Part shown: piece by piece, positions 56,036 through 64,000 of the stretch
How the letters are laid out: the number at the start of each line of letters is the position of its first letter
Numbering within the stretch: the stretch's first letter is position 1
Source of the DNA: Eriocheir sinensis
Lineage: Eukaryota; Arthropoda; Malacostraca; Decapoda; Varunidae
Reading direction: 5' to 3'
Assembly: GCF_024679095.1 (NCBI RefSeq)
Contig: NC_066518.1
Location: forward strand, 8,059,110-8,123,109
Length of the DNA stretch: 64,000 nt
Program-made: the position numbers and the translations under genes
Notes under the pieces: model-generated
Told to the model about the DNA's origin: nothing
Seen by the model: the letters and a program-made list of their open reading frames with translations, nothing else
Databases searched by the model: none

Positions 56036-56748
56036 GACATTCAGCTTCTTCACACACTGTCATTGTTCTTCCCATCTTCTCCCTCTCTTCACCCTTATTC
56101 CCTCTTCCTCCCTTCCTTCCCTCCTCCCTTCCCTCGTTATGCCTCTGTCTAGGGCCTTAATGTATCAGGGATGTAATGTGTGTTTAGTGATTAGATAATA
56201 CAATGTCAGGGTTCAAGGGTAAAAATTTTAAGAAACCAGACCTTCAAGTGAGGCTGGTAATTAGAAACCGTAAAAACATGCCCGTAATCATCTCTTCCAC
56301 GAACTAAGATATCTGGTTTCAATTTTCCCGCCACAGTAAAAAAAAAAAAAAAAAAAAAAGGACGCCAGACACCAAACCTTTAACTTTCATTCCATCTTTA
56401 CTTTTTTTCCTTTCCTTAATTTGCTTAGTTTTCTCTTACCTCACCCATTTACTTCCATGTATGTTCCACCTCTTCTTTTTTTACATATTCATGGCAAAAT
56501 AAAACATAGGGATATCAAAGAGACCTAAAGTAATGCAGGAATTTTGACCGGACCCTAGACCTGACACCAGTTCTACTCGACTCATCCACTTACTCACTCA
56601 CACTGCCTTGCTTCCTTCCTCTAACCTACTTCACCTGACCTGTCTAATCATCTATCTTTCTATATCACCGCAAAGCTTTCACGAGAACTATCCACTTCAT
56701 CCACTTCTTCCTATTGATATGTTTTCAAGAGGAGGGTATCAGGACACC
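56036..56748. other. Unique non-coding segment
   Basis: Mixed sequence with an A-run at 56337-56359. No gene seen. Confidence 0.5.
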
Positions 56749-56884
56749 TCTCCTCCCGAAATTGACGTCTCTCTCAGCCACTCCTCTGTACTCTTTTTAG
56801 GAGCAGTAAGTAGCGGGCTTTTTTTTCATTATTTTTCTTTTTTTATGCCCTTGAACTGTCTCCTTTGCTGTAAAAAAAAAAAAC
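56749..56884 (+). mobile_element. Hairpin-tailed retroposon family A, copy 6
   Basis: The longest 5' part of the family: CTCCTCCCGAAATTGACG at 56750, with GAGGGTATCAGGACACCTCT just upstream possibly also belonging to it. Left arm 56800-56818 reads GGAGCAGTAAGTAGCGGGC and right arm 56847-56863 reads GCCCTTGAACTGTCTCC, again with the paired C-to-T and G-to-A changes. It ends CTTTGCTGTA with an A tail of about 12. Confidence 0.87.
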
Positions 56885-57633
56885 ACCCACACACTAATCC
56901 TTTTTTTAAGACGAAGACAGAACAAGATTTAGAAGGAAACCCACAAGACGCCGCTTCTACAAGGACTAAAAGAAGATAGCAAAGAGTAATCCAATTAGTT
57001 CCAGAGGTGTTTTCTTACTTATCCACCTACGCACAAGTCTACCTGAAAGAAACGACGGTAAACTTAGGTAAGGTAACGCCAGCACTAATTCCTAACTATG
57101 CCTGCTAGGGGGGACTACTCTAAGGTAAACTAAGGTAAACTAAGGTAAACTAACCCCAAAACTGTATACCTATCAACTTCTCTTATTCTTGGAGGGAAAA
57201 ATATGATCAGAAAATATTAAAAAGCGGTAAAGGAAAAGAGGGAGAGAGGATGAGGAAGAGGAACGGAGGGAAGCTAAAATGTGCAACGTGAAAATTGTCC
57301 TCCCGGTAAATGTACTCGCATAGGTAGATAGTAAAAGGGACGGGAAGGGACGGGAAGAGGGCGAGAAGGTTAAAATTGGCACAGAGAGAGGGGGAGGGTG
57401 AAGGGAGCGAGGGGGGAAGAGGGTAGGAAGGAGGGAAATGGCTACGAGGGGGGGAAGGGTAAGGGTGGGGTTGAGTGGGAGAATTCGGCGATAGTACGGA
57501 TAATAAAAGTGAAAATAGAAAAGTAAGTGTCGGTGTTAAGTGTCATTGGCCCGAAAAGAGAGGAGACATGATTCTGTAAAGGACGAAAAAATTTAAATAC
57601 TGAGCGATAATTTCTTTCTTAAAATGACTCTGA

Positions 57634-57634
<1 letters not shown>
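56885..57634. other. Unique segment with a 10-bp triplication
   Basis: Three perfect TAAGGTAAAC units at 57121-57150. From 57190 purine-rich, with G-runs at 57385-57480. No gene. Confidence 0.6.

Positions 57635-57711
<77 letters not shown>
57635..57711. repeat. (CT)n microsatellite, 77 bp
   Basis: Pure CT run. Confidence 0.98.
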
Positions 57712-57714
<3 letters not shown>

Positions 57715-58830
57715 TCCACCTCTTTACCATTTTTTTTCCCTTCTCGTAATTCCCTTCACAAACATCTTTCCTTCCTTTTCTATACATCCCTCTTCCTTCA
57801 TCTCTTTTCTCTCCTCCGCACACCCGTACCGTACCTGATCATCCTTCGTCCTACCTGTCTGCCTTTACTTCACCTGCATTCCTCACATCCCTTCCCAAGC
57901 ATCCTAGCATTCCTTTACCTCTCTTCCTCTCTCCATTTTCCTCTCCCTTTCCCTCTCACACACCTGTACTGTTCCTCTCCTCCCCTCACCTTACCTGCAC
58001 TCTTCACACCCATTCACACCTCACCCACTACACCCCCCACGGCTCTTGACTCCCCTCCAGCCCTCCAGCCCTCCACTCTATTCACAGCTATGCAAACACC
58101 TCTTCCGCCATTTCCCTGACCGTCATAGTAAGCGGATAAGTGGCTGCTGACTGGTTGAGTGGAGGGCTGGGCGGAAGAGTGAGTGGGTGATGAGAGGCTG
58201 GGCGGGTGGGTGAGGGGGAGAGAGGGTACGTGGGTTCTTGTCGGGTTAGTTTTGCAGGCGGAAGAGAGAGACGGATCGATGTAGGCATTGGGTGAAAGGA
58301 GGCAAAGAAGAAAAGAAGAAAGAGATGAGGAGAGGAAAGTGGCAGATGGGGATAGGTAAGGAAAGAGAAATGGATGAGAAACTAGGTGGACGGATCGAAA
58401 ATGCGAGGCTGAAAGGCGGGGGAAGGAGACAGAGAGAGAAAAAACAGACAACAGGAAATGGACAGGTATGAAGAGAGGCTTGCTAGAGAAAAAAATAAGG
58501 AAAAAGGGGAAGGAGAAACGAAGAAGGAACAGGACACTCGGAAGGGAGAAATGGGCAACGAAAAGGATGACAAGTAACAGGTGTGATTAAAATGACAGTA
58601 AAAATAGACATGTAGATACAGGTATATGACGGCAGACAGAGGACAAGTATTGACACGGGGACTGGTAGAAGCAAGGGAGACAGAAAAATGACAAACAGAA
58701 AGACAGGCAAGTAAGTAGGTATTAAGACATATATTAAGGATGATAGACAGACAGGTAGACAGACGATGATGAGTAGGTGTCAGATAAGCAAGAGATGAGA
58801 GGCAGACAGCTACAGAAGTGAGAGGGATGA
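57712..58830. other. Mixed non-coding DNA
   Basis: C/T-rich to 58120, then purine-rich from 58250 with scattered GACAGA/GTAG repeats. No supported gene. Confidence 0.5.
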
Positions 58831-59050
58831 AAGAGGAATGACAGAGACAGATAGACGGTAGACAGGTAGTTAGATTAGCAGGTAGGTAGTCGGGAAAAAG
58901 TACCAGGTGATAGGCAAATAGGTACAGAGGTGAAACATGAGAGAGGAATGCCAGATACAGATAGACGGTAGACAGGTAGGTAGATTAGCAGGTAGGTAGT
59001 CGGGAATAAGTACCAGGTGATAGGCAAATAGGTACAGAGGTGAAACATGA
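58831..59050 (+). repeat. 110-bp direct duplication
   Basis: ATAGACGGTAGACAGGTAG at 58851 and 58961 starts two copies that remain nearly identical through GTACCAGGTGATAGGCAAAT and AGAGGTGAAACATGAGAGAG. Two copies only. Confidence 0.94.
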
Positions 59051-59324
59051 GAGAGGTCAAGTGAGCGAGGAATGATAGGTACGCAAATATGGAAGCAGGT
59101 AGGTAGATAGGCAGGTAGGAAGGGACACAGGTGGGAGGGAAGGCAGGTGAGGCTCCATCCTGTTCATCACAACTTGGCACCGGTGGGAGTTAATGGTGAT
59201 GACCGGAATAACGCGATTAATGAGACTGCAATCTCGGTTATTACGTCCAGGCAACGCGAGTTAACTGAATGGCGTGCAAACTGAGAGTGAACGGAAGAGC
59301 GAGTGACTGAGAGTGAGTGAGTGA
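59051..59324. other. Unique segment
   Basis: GTAG-type repeats to 59120. The interval 59145-59280 is balanced, non-repetitive DNA, then GAGTGA repeats lead into the next feature. Confidence 0.5.
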
Positions 59325-59537
59325 GAGAGTGACGTTACTGATGCTGATAGTGACGATGATGCTGATGGTGGCGGTGCTTATTCAAATGGCGACTCTATTA
59401 CCGAGAGTGGCGCCGGTGCTGCTATAGGGCATACGGGTTTTAATGCCGCTGCAAATGCTAATACCGACGACTTGTTAAAAGCGTTAGGTGCTGGTGCTGA
59501 TACTGCCCTGTTAGGTACACTATTGGCAGACAGCGTG
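59325..59537 (+). other. Protein-like open window, no start codon
   Basis: After a stop at 59322 the + frame runs open for about 70 codons to a stop near 59538. Codons strongly follow the RNY pattern (GAT, GCT, GGT, AAT, GAC). The peptide is Ala/Gly/Asp-rich but not simple: ESDVTDADSDDDADGGG near the start, TDDLLKALGAGADTALLGTL near the end. A GGGGTGAGG at the end resembles a splice donor, but no polypyrimidine acceptor precedes it. Cryptic GNT trinucleotide repeats could produce the same pattern, and the opposite strand is also open over much of it. Confidence 0.3.
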
Positions 59538-59591
59538 GGGTGAGGATGAGGTGCTGATGAAGGGATGCTGCGAGTCTGCTGAAGGGATGAT

Positions 59592-59750
59592 GACTCCCCT
59601 CCCTTCATTCCCTTACCTCCCTACCTCCCTCCCACCCACACAAACCTCTTCCTTCCCCTTCTTATCTCTTCCTTTCTCTCTCCTTCCCCCTTGTTTACCA
59701 ACCTCCATTTGTTTCTTACGGCTCCTTCTCTCCTCCTCCTCCTCCTAATG
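59592..59750 (+). repeat. Dispersed pyrimidine-rich segment C, copy 1
   Basis: Matches 63639-63775 in the same orientation: ACTCCCCTCCCTTC, then CCTCTTCCTTCCCCTTCT, ATCTCTTCCTTTCTCTCTCC, TTGTTTACCA, CCATTTG.TTCTTAC and a closing (CTC)n. The ordered unique blocks rule out simple composition as the explanation. Confidence 0.8.
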
Positions 59751-59899
59751 GTTAAGAGGGTGACTGGGGACAATGTGATGAATTACTTGAGGTTTGTAAA
59801 TAAAATAAAAAATAATATAAGGGCAGTTTAATCACACAAATAAACACGTGACTGAATAACCAACGAAAGCAATCAATCAGTCAATCAGCCAATTAATCA
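59751..59899. other. Unique AT-rich segment
   Basis: Includes AATC repeats at 59868-59898. No gene. Confidence 0.5.
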
Positions 59900-60265
59900 G
59901 GGAGGAAGAAGTGTGAGAATGAGGAAGAAATGGATTCGAAATAGAAAAGGATGAAGAAATGGAGGAAACAGAGAAAGATGAAGAGATGAAGGATATAGAG
60001 AAGGATAAAGAGATGAAGGAAACAGAGAAGGATGAAGACAGGGAGAAGAAATAGCAAGTGAAGGAAGAGAAAGAGAAGGATATGGAGGTAGAAGGAGGAG
60101 GAGGAAAAGGAGAGCAAACGAAGGAAGAGATGAAGGATATGGAAAAGAATAAAAAGATGGAGGAAACAGAAAAGGACGAAGAGAAGGAAAAGAAATAGCA
60201 AGTGAAGGAAGAGAAAGAGAAGGATATGGAGGTAGAAGGAGGAGGAGGAAAAGGAGAGCAAACGT
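59900..60265. repeat. 144-bp purine-rich duplication
   Basis: AGAAATAGCAAGTGAAGG at 60047 and 60191 lies in two nearly identical copies that include GGATATGGAGGTAGAAGG and GGAAAAGGAGAGCAAACG. A partial earlier unit starts near 59930. Confidence 0.9.
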
Positions 60266-60491
60266 AATGACAAGGTAGGTCAGAAAAACAAATACAAGTC
60301 AAAAAGAAAACAATTATACAAGAAAACTAGAAAAATAACTTAAACAAGCGATAGAAAACAGCACATTCAAATACGAAAGGGAGAACAAACGTAATTAGAA
60401 GGCAAATGAGCAAAAGAAATACTAGTTAGGGAAAAATATACCACATGAAAACTAAAAATGACAAACCAAAACACGCAATAGAAAACCACAA

Positions 60492-60496
<5 letters not shown>
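60266..60496. other. A-rich unique segment
   Basis: A second GGGAGAACAAACGTAAT-like match to the end of the preceding repeat occurs near 60380. Otherwise nothing. Confidence 0.5.

Positions 60497-60560
<64 letters not shown>
60497..60560. repeat. (AC)n microsatellite, 64 bp
   Basis: Pure AC run. Confidence 0.98.
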
Positions 60561-60563
<3 letters not shown>

Positions 60564-60960
60564 CAAGCCACCCAATAAAATAATAAAAAAAGAACCAACC
60601 AAGCATATAAACAGCAGATAAAACAGTGACACATTACGAACACAAATAAAGGCATCGAGCTCCGTAACAAAGGAAATACTTAAGACAGCGACGCAAGACA
60701 CACACAGATCAAAGAGGGGAAAAACGAGGCATTGGGAAAGCATTACGAGCAAAAGGAGGGAGGAGGAGGAGGAGGAACCGCAGAGAAAAACACGCATTAG
60801 AGAGGAGAAGCGATTGGAATTGGAACACGGGAGGGAAAAACAAACAGGTGGAGGAGAAAAAGGACGACATAAAGAAGATAACGGGAGGAAGAGGAGGAGG
60901 AGGAGAAAAGAGGATGTGTAGGAGGAGAAGAAAGAGGAGGACGAGTAAAAGGAAATGCAG
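60561..60960. other. A-rich then purine-rich segment
   Basis: GAG runs at 60755-60776 and 60890-60906. No gene. Confidence 0.55.
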
Positions 60961-61350
60961 ATGACGGAGAATGAGAATGTTAAGGAAGAAGGGATGGAGG
61001 AAAAGGGAGAAGGATGAGGAAGAAGAGATGGAGGAAAGAGAAAGATGGGGACGAAGAGATGGGGAGAAAGAGAAGGATGAGGAAGAAGAGATGGAGGAAA
61101 GAGAAAGATGGGGACGAAGAGATGGGGAGAAAGAGAAGGATGAGGAAAAAGAGAAAGAGGAAAGAGAAGGATGAGGACGAAGATATGGGGAGAAAGAGAA
61201 GGATGAGGAAAAAGAGATAGAGGAAAGAGAAGGATGAGGACGAAGATATGGGGAGAAAGAGAAGGATGAGGAAAAAGAGATGGAGGAAAGAGAAAGATGG
61301 GGACGAAGATATGGGGAGAAAGAGAAGGATGAGGAAGAAAAAGATGTAAG
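60961..61350 (+). repeat. 63-bp purine minisatellite, about 6 copies
   Basis: GACGAAGA occurs at 61050, 61113, 61176, 61239 and 61302, an exact 63-bp step, with GATGGAGGAAAGAGAA and GGGGAGAAAGAGAAGGATGA in each unit. Since 63 is a multiple of three, both strands carry 21-residue periodic open frames. Close to the 70-75-bp array at 62376 in composition and motifs. Confidence 0.94.
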
Positions 61351-61660
61351 AGAAAGAGAAGGATAATGAGGAGATAGAGGAGAAAGGGAAGAATGATGAG
61401 AAAGAAGTGATGGTGAGGAAGAAGTGATGGAGAAGGAGAATGATAAGGAGGAGGTGATGGAAAAAAAAGAAAAACGAAGAGATAATGAAGTTAAAATAGG
61501 AGAAGGAGAAAGAATAGGAAAAGGAGATGGAACGGAGGAAGGATATGGAGGTGGAGGAAAAAGAGGGAGAACAAGATTGATAAAGAAGAAAAACAAGGTA
61601 AAAAATACGAAAAAAAAGTGGGAGAAAGCAATACCGCGAAGCAAGACATGAGCGAGAGGA
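61351..61660. other. Purine-rich degenerate repeats
   Basis: GATGGAGAAGGAGAAT-like blocks continue without fixed period. Confidence 0.6.
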
Positions 61661-62375
61661 AGAAGAAGAGGAAGAGGAGGAGGCGGAGGTTGAGCCACAG
61701 GTAATGACAGCAATTACCTGTGCCTGAGACTAACGGCGGGGCGGCTGATTGGCGGATAATAGTGTCTCTCGCCTAATCAGCAGCCGGGATAATGCTTTAA
61801 TTACGCCCCGCTAATGATGGATGGAAGGATACTCGATCGCTGCACCCACCCCCTCAACCCCCCCTCAACCCCCCTCGCCCCCCTCACCCCTGCACGCATC
61901 ACCACCAACATAACACCATTTCTACCCTCTGTCGAGACGCACAAACCGCACTGCTAACAAGAGACTACTGAGTTCAATACCTTTAGGTCCTTTCTACTAC
62001 ATACTGAAGCTTCCTGGAGAGAGTTCCTGAAGATAATTTACTCTTCTTATACGCTACAGATGAACATTTATTAACAACTACAACAATTACACCGAGATAA
62101 GCATGCTGAGATATCTTATTGAGGAAACACTTCAACTCTCCTAAAATCATGTAGAGCTGTATGACCTATATTGCTTTGGGGGTGCAGAGTTGGGGTAGAC
62201 AGCGGGGAGGCTCATGTGTGCTTCCAGAGGTACATTTACAGGACGCGTGTTACTTAATGTTGTCGTTGCAGCAATAACCTTCGGAAAGTGATCATTAGGA
62301 GTGGAAAGCAAGCACAGTCCAGAACGCGTTTCATTTGAGGTTCGTGAGAATTATAATATGGAAACCTGAAGTACG
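61661..62375. other. Unique segment with a C-run cluster
   Basis: Positions 61690-61830 are balanced unique DNA. CCCCC runs at about 61844-61890 could form an i-motif (G-quadruplex on the - strand). The remaining 470 bp are AT-moderate, with no gene seen. Confidence 0.5.
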
Positions 62376-63185
62376 AGATGGAGAATGAGAAAAGAAGGAT
62401 GAGAAAGAGAAGGATGAGATAGAGATATAGGAGAAAGAAATGGATACGGAAAAAAGTGAGGAAAAAGATGGAGGAGAAAGAGAAGGATGAAATAGAGATA
62501 TAGGAGAAAGAAATGGATACGGAAAAAAGGATGAGGAAAAAGATGGAGGAGAAAGGGAAGGATGAGTTAGAGATATAGGCGAAAGAAATGGATACGGAAA
62601 AAAGTGAGGAAAAAGATGGAGGAGAAAGAGAAGGATGAGATAGAGATATAGGCGAAAGAAATGGATACGGAAAAGAGTGAGGAAAAAGATGGAGGAGAAA
62701 GAGAAGGATGAGATAGAGATATAGGCGAAAGAAATGGATACGGAAAAGAGTGAGGAAAAAGATGGAGGAGAAAGAGAAGGATGAGATAGAGATATAGGCG
62801 AAAGAAATGGATACGGAAAAGAGTGAGGAAAAAGAAGGATGAGAAAGAGAAGGATGAGATAGAGATGTAGGCGAAAGAAATGGATACGGAAAAAAGGATG
62901 AGGAAAAAGATGGAGGAGAAAGAGAAGGATGAGATAGAGATATAGGAGAAAGAAATGGATACGGAAAAAAGTGAGGAAAAAGATGGAGAAAGAGAAGGAT
63001 GAGATAGAGATGTAGGCGAAAGAAATGGATACGGAAAAAAGTGAGGAAAAAGATGGAGAAAGAGAAGGATGAGATAGAGATGTAGGCGAAAGAAATGGAT
63101 ACGGAAAAAAGTGAGGAAAAAGATGGAGAAAGAGAAGGATGAGATAGAGATATAGGCGAAAGAAATGGATACGGGAAAGGAGACA
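62376..63185 (+). repeat. 70-75-bp purine minisatellite, 11 copies
   Basis: ATGGATACGG occurs at about 62440, 62513, 62588, 62661, 62733, 62807, 62880, 62955, 63025, 63095 and 63165. The first intervals are 72-75 bp and the last three 70 bp. Each unit has GAGAAGGATGAGATAGAGAT, AGG(C/A)GAAAGAAATGG and GAGGAAAAAGATGGAG. Variation is modest: GCGAAA/GAGAAA, GATATAGG/GATGTAGG, and presence or absence of GAG. The long - strand frames (up to 328 codons) are S/F/L repeats of the array. Confidence 0.96.
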
Positions 63186-63479
63186 GAGAAGAAAGGAAAT
63201 AAAGTTGAAGACGAGCCAAGAGAAGTACATTCAGCCACAACTAAAAAAAAAAAAAAAAAAAAGATACCAATAAAGGAGTTAGAGGAAAAGAAAAATTATT
63301 GTCGTAGTTGCAGAAGGAAGAACACGAACCCCAAACGCCACCTAGCGCTGTTTACACTATCGCTAAAAATAAACAAATAAACAAACATAACTATCTAATA
63401 CTGAATGATACAAAATTGATTGACTGAATGATCGATTTAAAAAGTGATAAATAAAAAAAAATAACATTCACCGGGGAAA

Positions 63480-63480
<1 letters not shown>
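63186..63480. other. Unique segment with an A-run
   Basis: An A-run at 63242-63262. AT-rich elsewhere. No gene. Confidence 0.5.

Positions 63481-63528
<48 letters not shown>
63481..63528. repeat. (AC)n microsatellite, 48 bp
   Basis: Pure AC run. Confidence 0.98.
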
Positions 63529-63534
<6 letters not shown>

Positions 63535-63638
63535 GGGAGCAGCTCTTATAATTACCCGCATGGCGCCCGCTCCTTTCTCCGTCACCAATTCAGGGCTTCA
63601 AGACGCAAGGAGGAGGAGGAGGAGGCGTTGTGTAGAGA
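63529..63638. other. Unique segment with (GAG)n
   Basis: Balanced DNA with GAG repeats at 63608-63625. Confidence 0.55.
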
Positions 63639-63775
63639 ACTCCCCTCCCTTCCTCCCTCTCTCCCACACCATCCTCTTCCTTCCCCTTCTCATCTCTTCC
63701 TTTCTCTCTCCTTTCCCCGTGTTTACCAGCATCCATTTGCTTCTTACCACTCCTCCTCCTCCTCCTCCTCCTCTT
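63639..63775 (+). repeat. Dispersed pyrimidine-rich segment C, copy 2
   Basis: Second copy of 59592-59750, with the same block order and closing (CTC)n at 63751-63772. Copies lie 4.05 kb apart. Confidence 0.8.
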
Positions 63776-64000
63776 CCTCCTTCAATCGTCTCTTCCCTCT
63801 CCCCTCGTCCTTCCAATTTTCCCTTTCTCTTCCTTCCTCCTCATTTTTTTTTACCTCTCTCTCTCTCCCCTTCGTTCCTCCTTTCTCTTCCTTCCGTCCT
63901 TCCTTCTGCCCTCTGCCTCTCTCTCCTCTCTCCTCCCTCCTCCCTCTCTACCATCATCCCTCACCCTCATTGCCGAGTCGTTTCCCTTGTCGCGTTATTC
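63776..64000. other. Pyrimidine-rich end of window
   Basis: C/T-rich, without recognisable repeat unit or gene. Confidence 0.55.

Noticed and set aside
62254..63240. Minus-strand frames up to 328 codons
   Set aside because: They are periodic translations of the 70-75-bp minisatellite and switch frames with unit-length changes. No non-repeat sequence adds support.

Overview
The window looks like gene-poor, repeat-dominated nuclear DNA from an arthropod, most probably a decapod crustacean and perhaps a brachyuran crab. Directly visible support: runs of the arthropod telomere motif TTAGG inside a minisatellite (1250-2000); more than thirty long (CT)n/(GA)n tracts (about 3 kb by my count); more than twenty (AC)n/(GT)n tracts (about 1.4 kb); almost no (AT)n; and many private tandem arrays with units of 25-180 bp. 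The crab assignment is an inference from this style and from dispersed families that seem familiar; it was not checked against any database.

I find no protein-coding gene, rRNA or tRNA that I can defend. Nearly every long open frame is the translation of a stop-free simple repeat (SL, RE, HT, CV, RR/EE or SF/PF peptides) or of a polypurine/polypyrimidine block. A few short windows have less trivial composition (2750-2865, 10371-10500, 18952-19040, 38240-38376, 59325-59537). They are listed as weak exon candidates, not genes.

Layout. 1-5.6 kb: CT tracts, the TTAGG minisatellite and two adjacent arrays of about 120 and 145 bp units. 5.6-15.8 kb: microsatellites, a large 25-bp pyrimidine array (8710-9680) and alternating purine/pyrimidine blocks. 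16.1-17.2 kb: a 145-bp array, followed by the longest unique stretch (17.2-18.5 kb). 19.5-23.1 kb: three arrays on different backgrounds. 23.4-31 kb: GA, CT, GATA and AC tracts and unique DNA. 31.6-33.3 kb: a purine domain that switches at about 33.3 kb to pyrimidine-rich DNA continuing, with interruptions, to about 40.4 kb and holding most of the window's long CT tracts. 40.4-50 kb: pyrimidine-rich DNA with moderate repeats and a tRNA-derived SINE (49444-49672). 50.2-55.3 kb: purine arrays, a G-rich 33-bp minisatellite and a CAGA-based higher-order array. 55.4-64 kb: duplicated pyrimidine and purine arrays, including 63-bp and 70-75-bp minisatellites.

Transposable-element content I can support: a hAT-like MITE (35148-35436); a SINE with a recognisable A box; six copies of a retroposon-like family with variable 5' ends, a conserved imperfect hairpin and an A-rich tail; two copies of a dispersed element of about 210 bp (905-1125 and 11075-11285); and two copies of a pyrimidine-rich dispersed segment of about 150 bp (59592-59750 and 63639-63775). 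The most interesting item is the hairpin family. Two of the six copies carry a paired C-to-T and G-to-A change that keeps one stem base pair intact, as expected if the hairpin is a recognised 3' structure.
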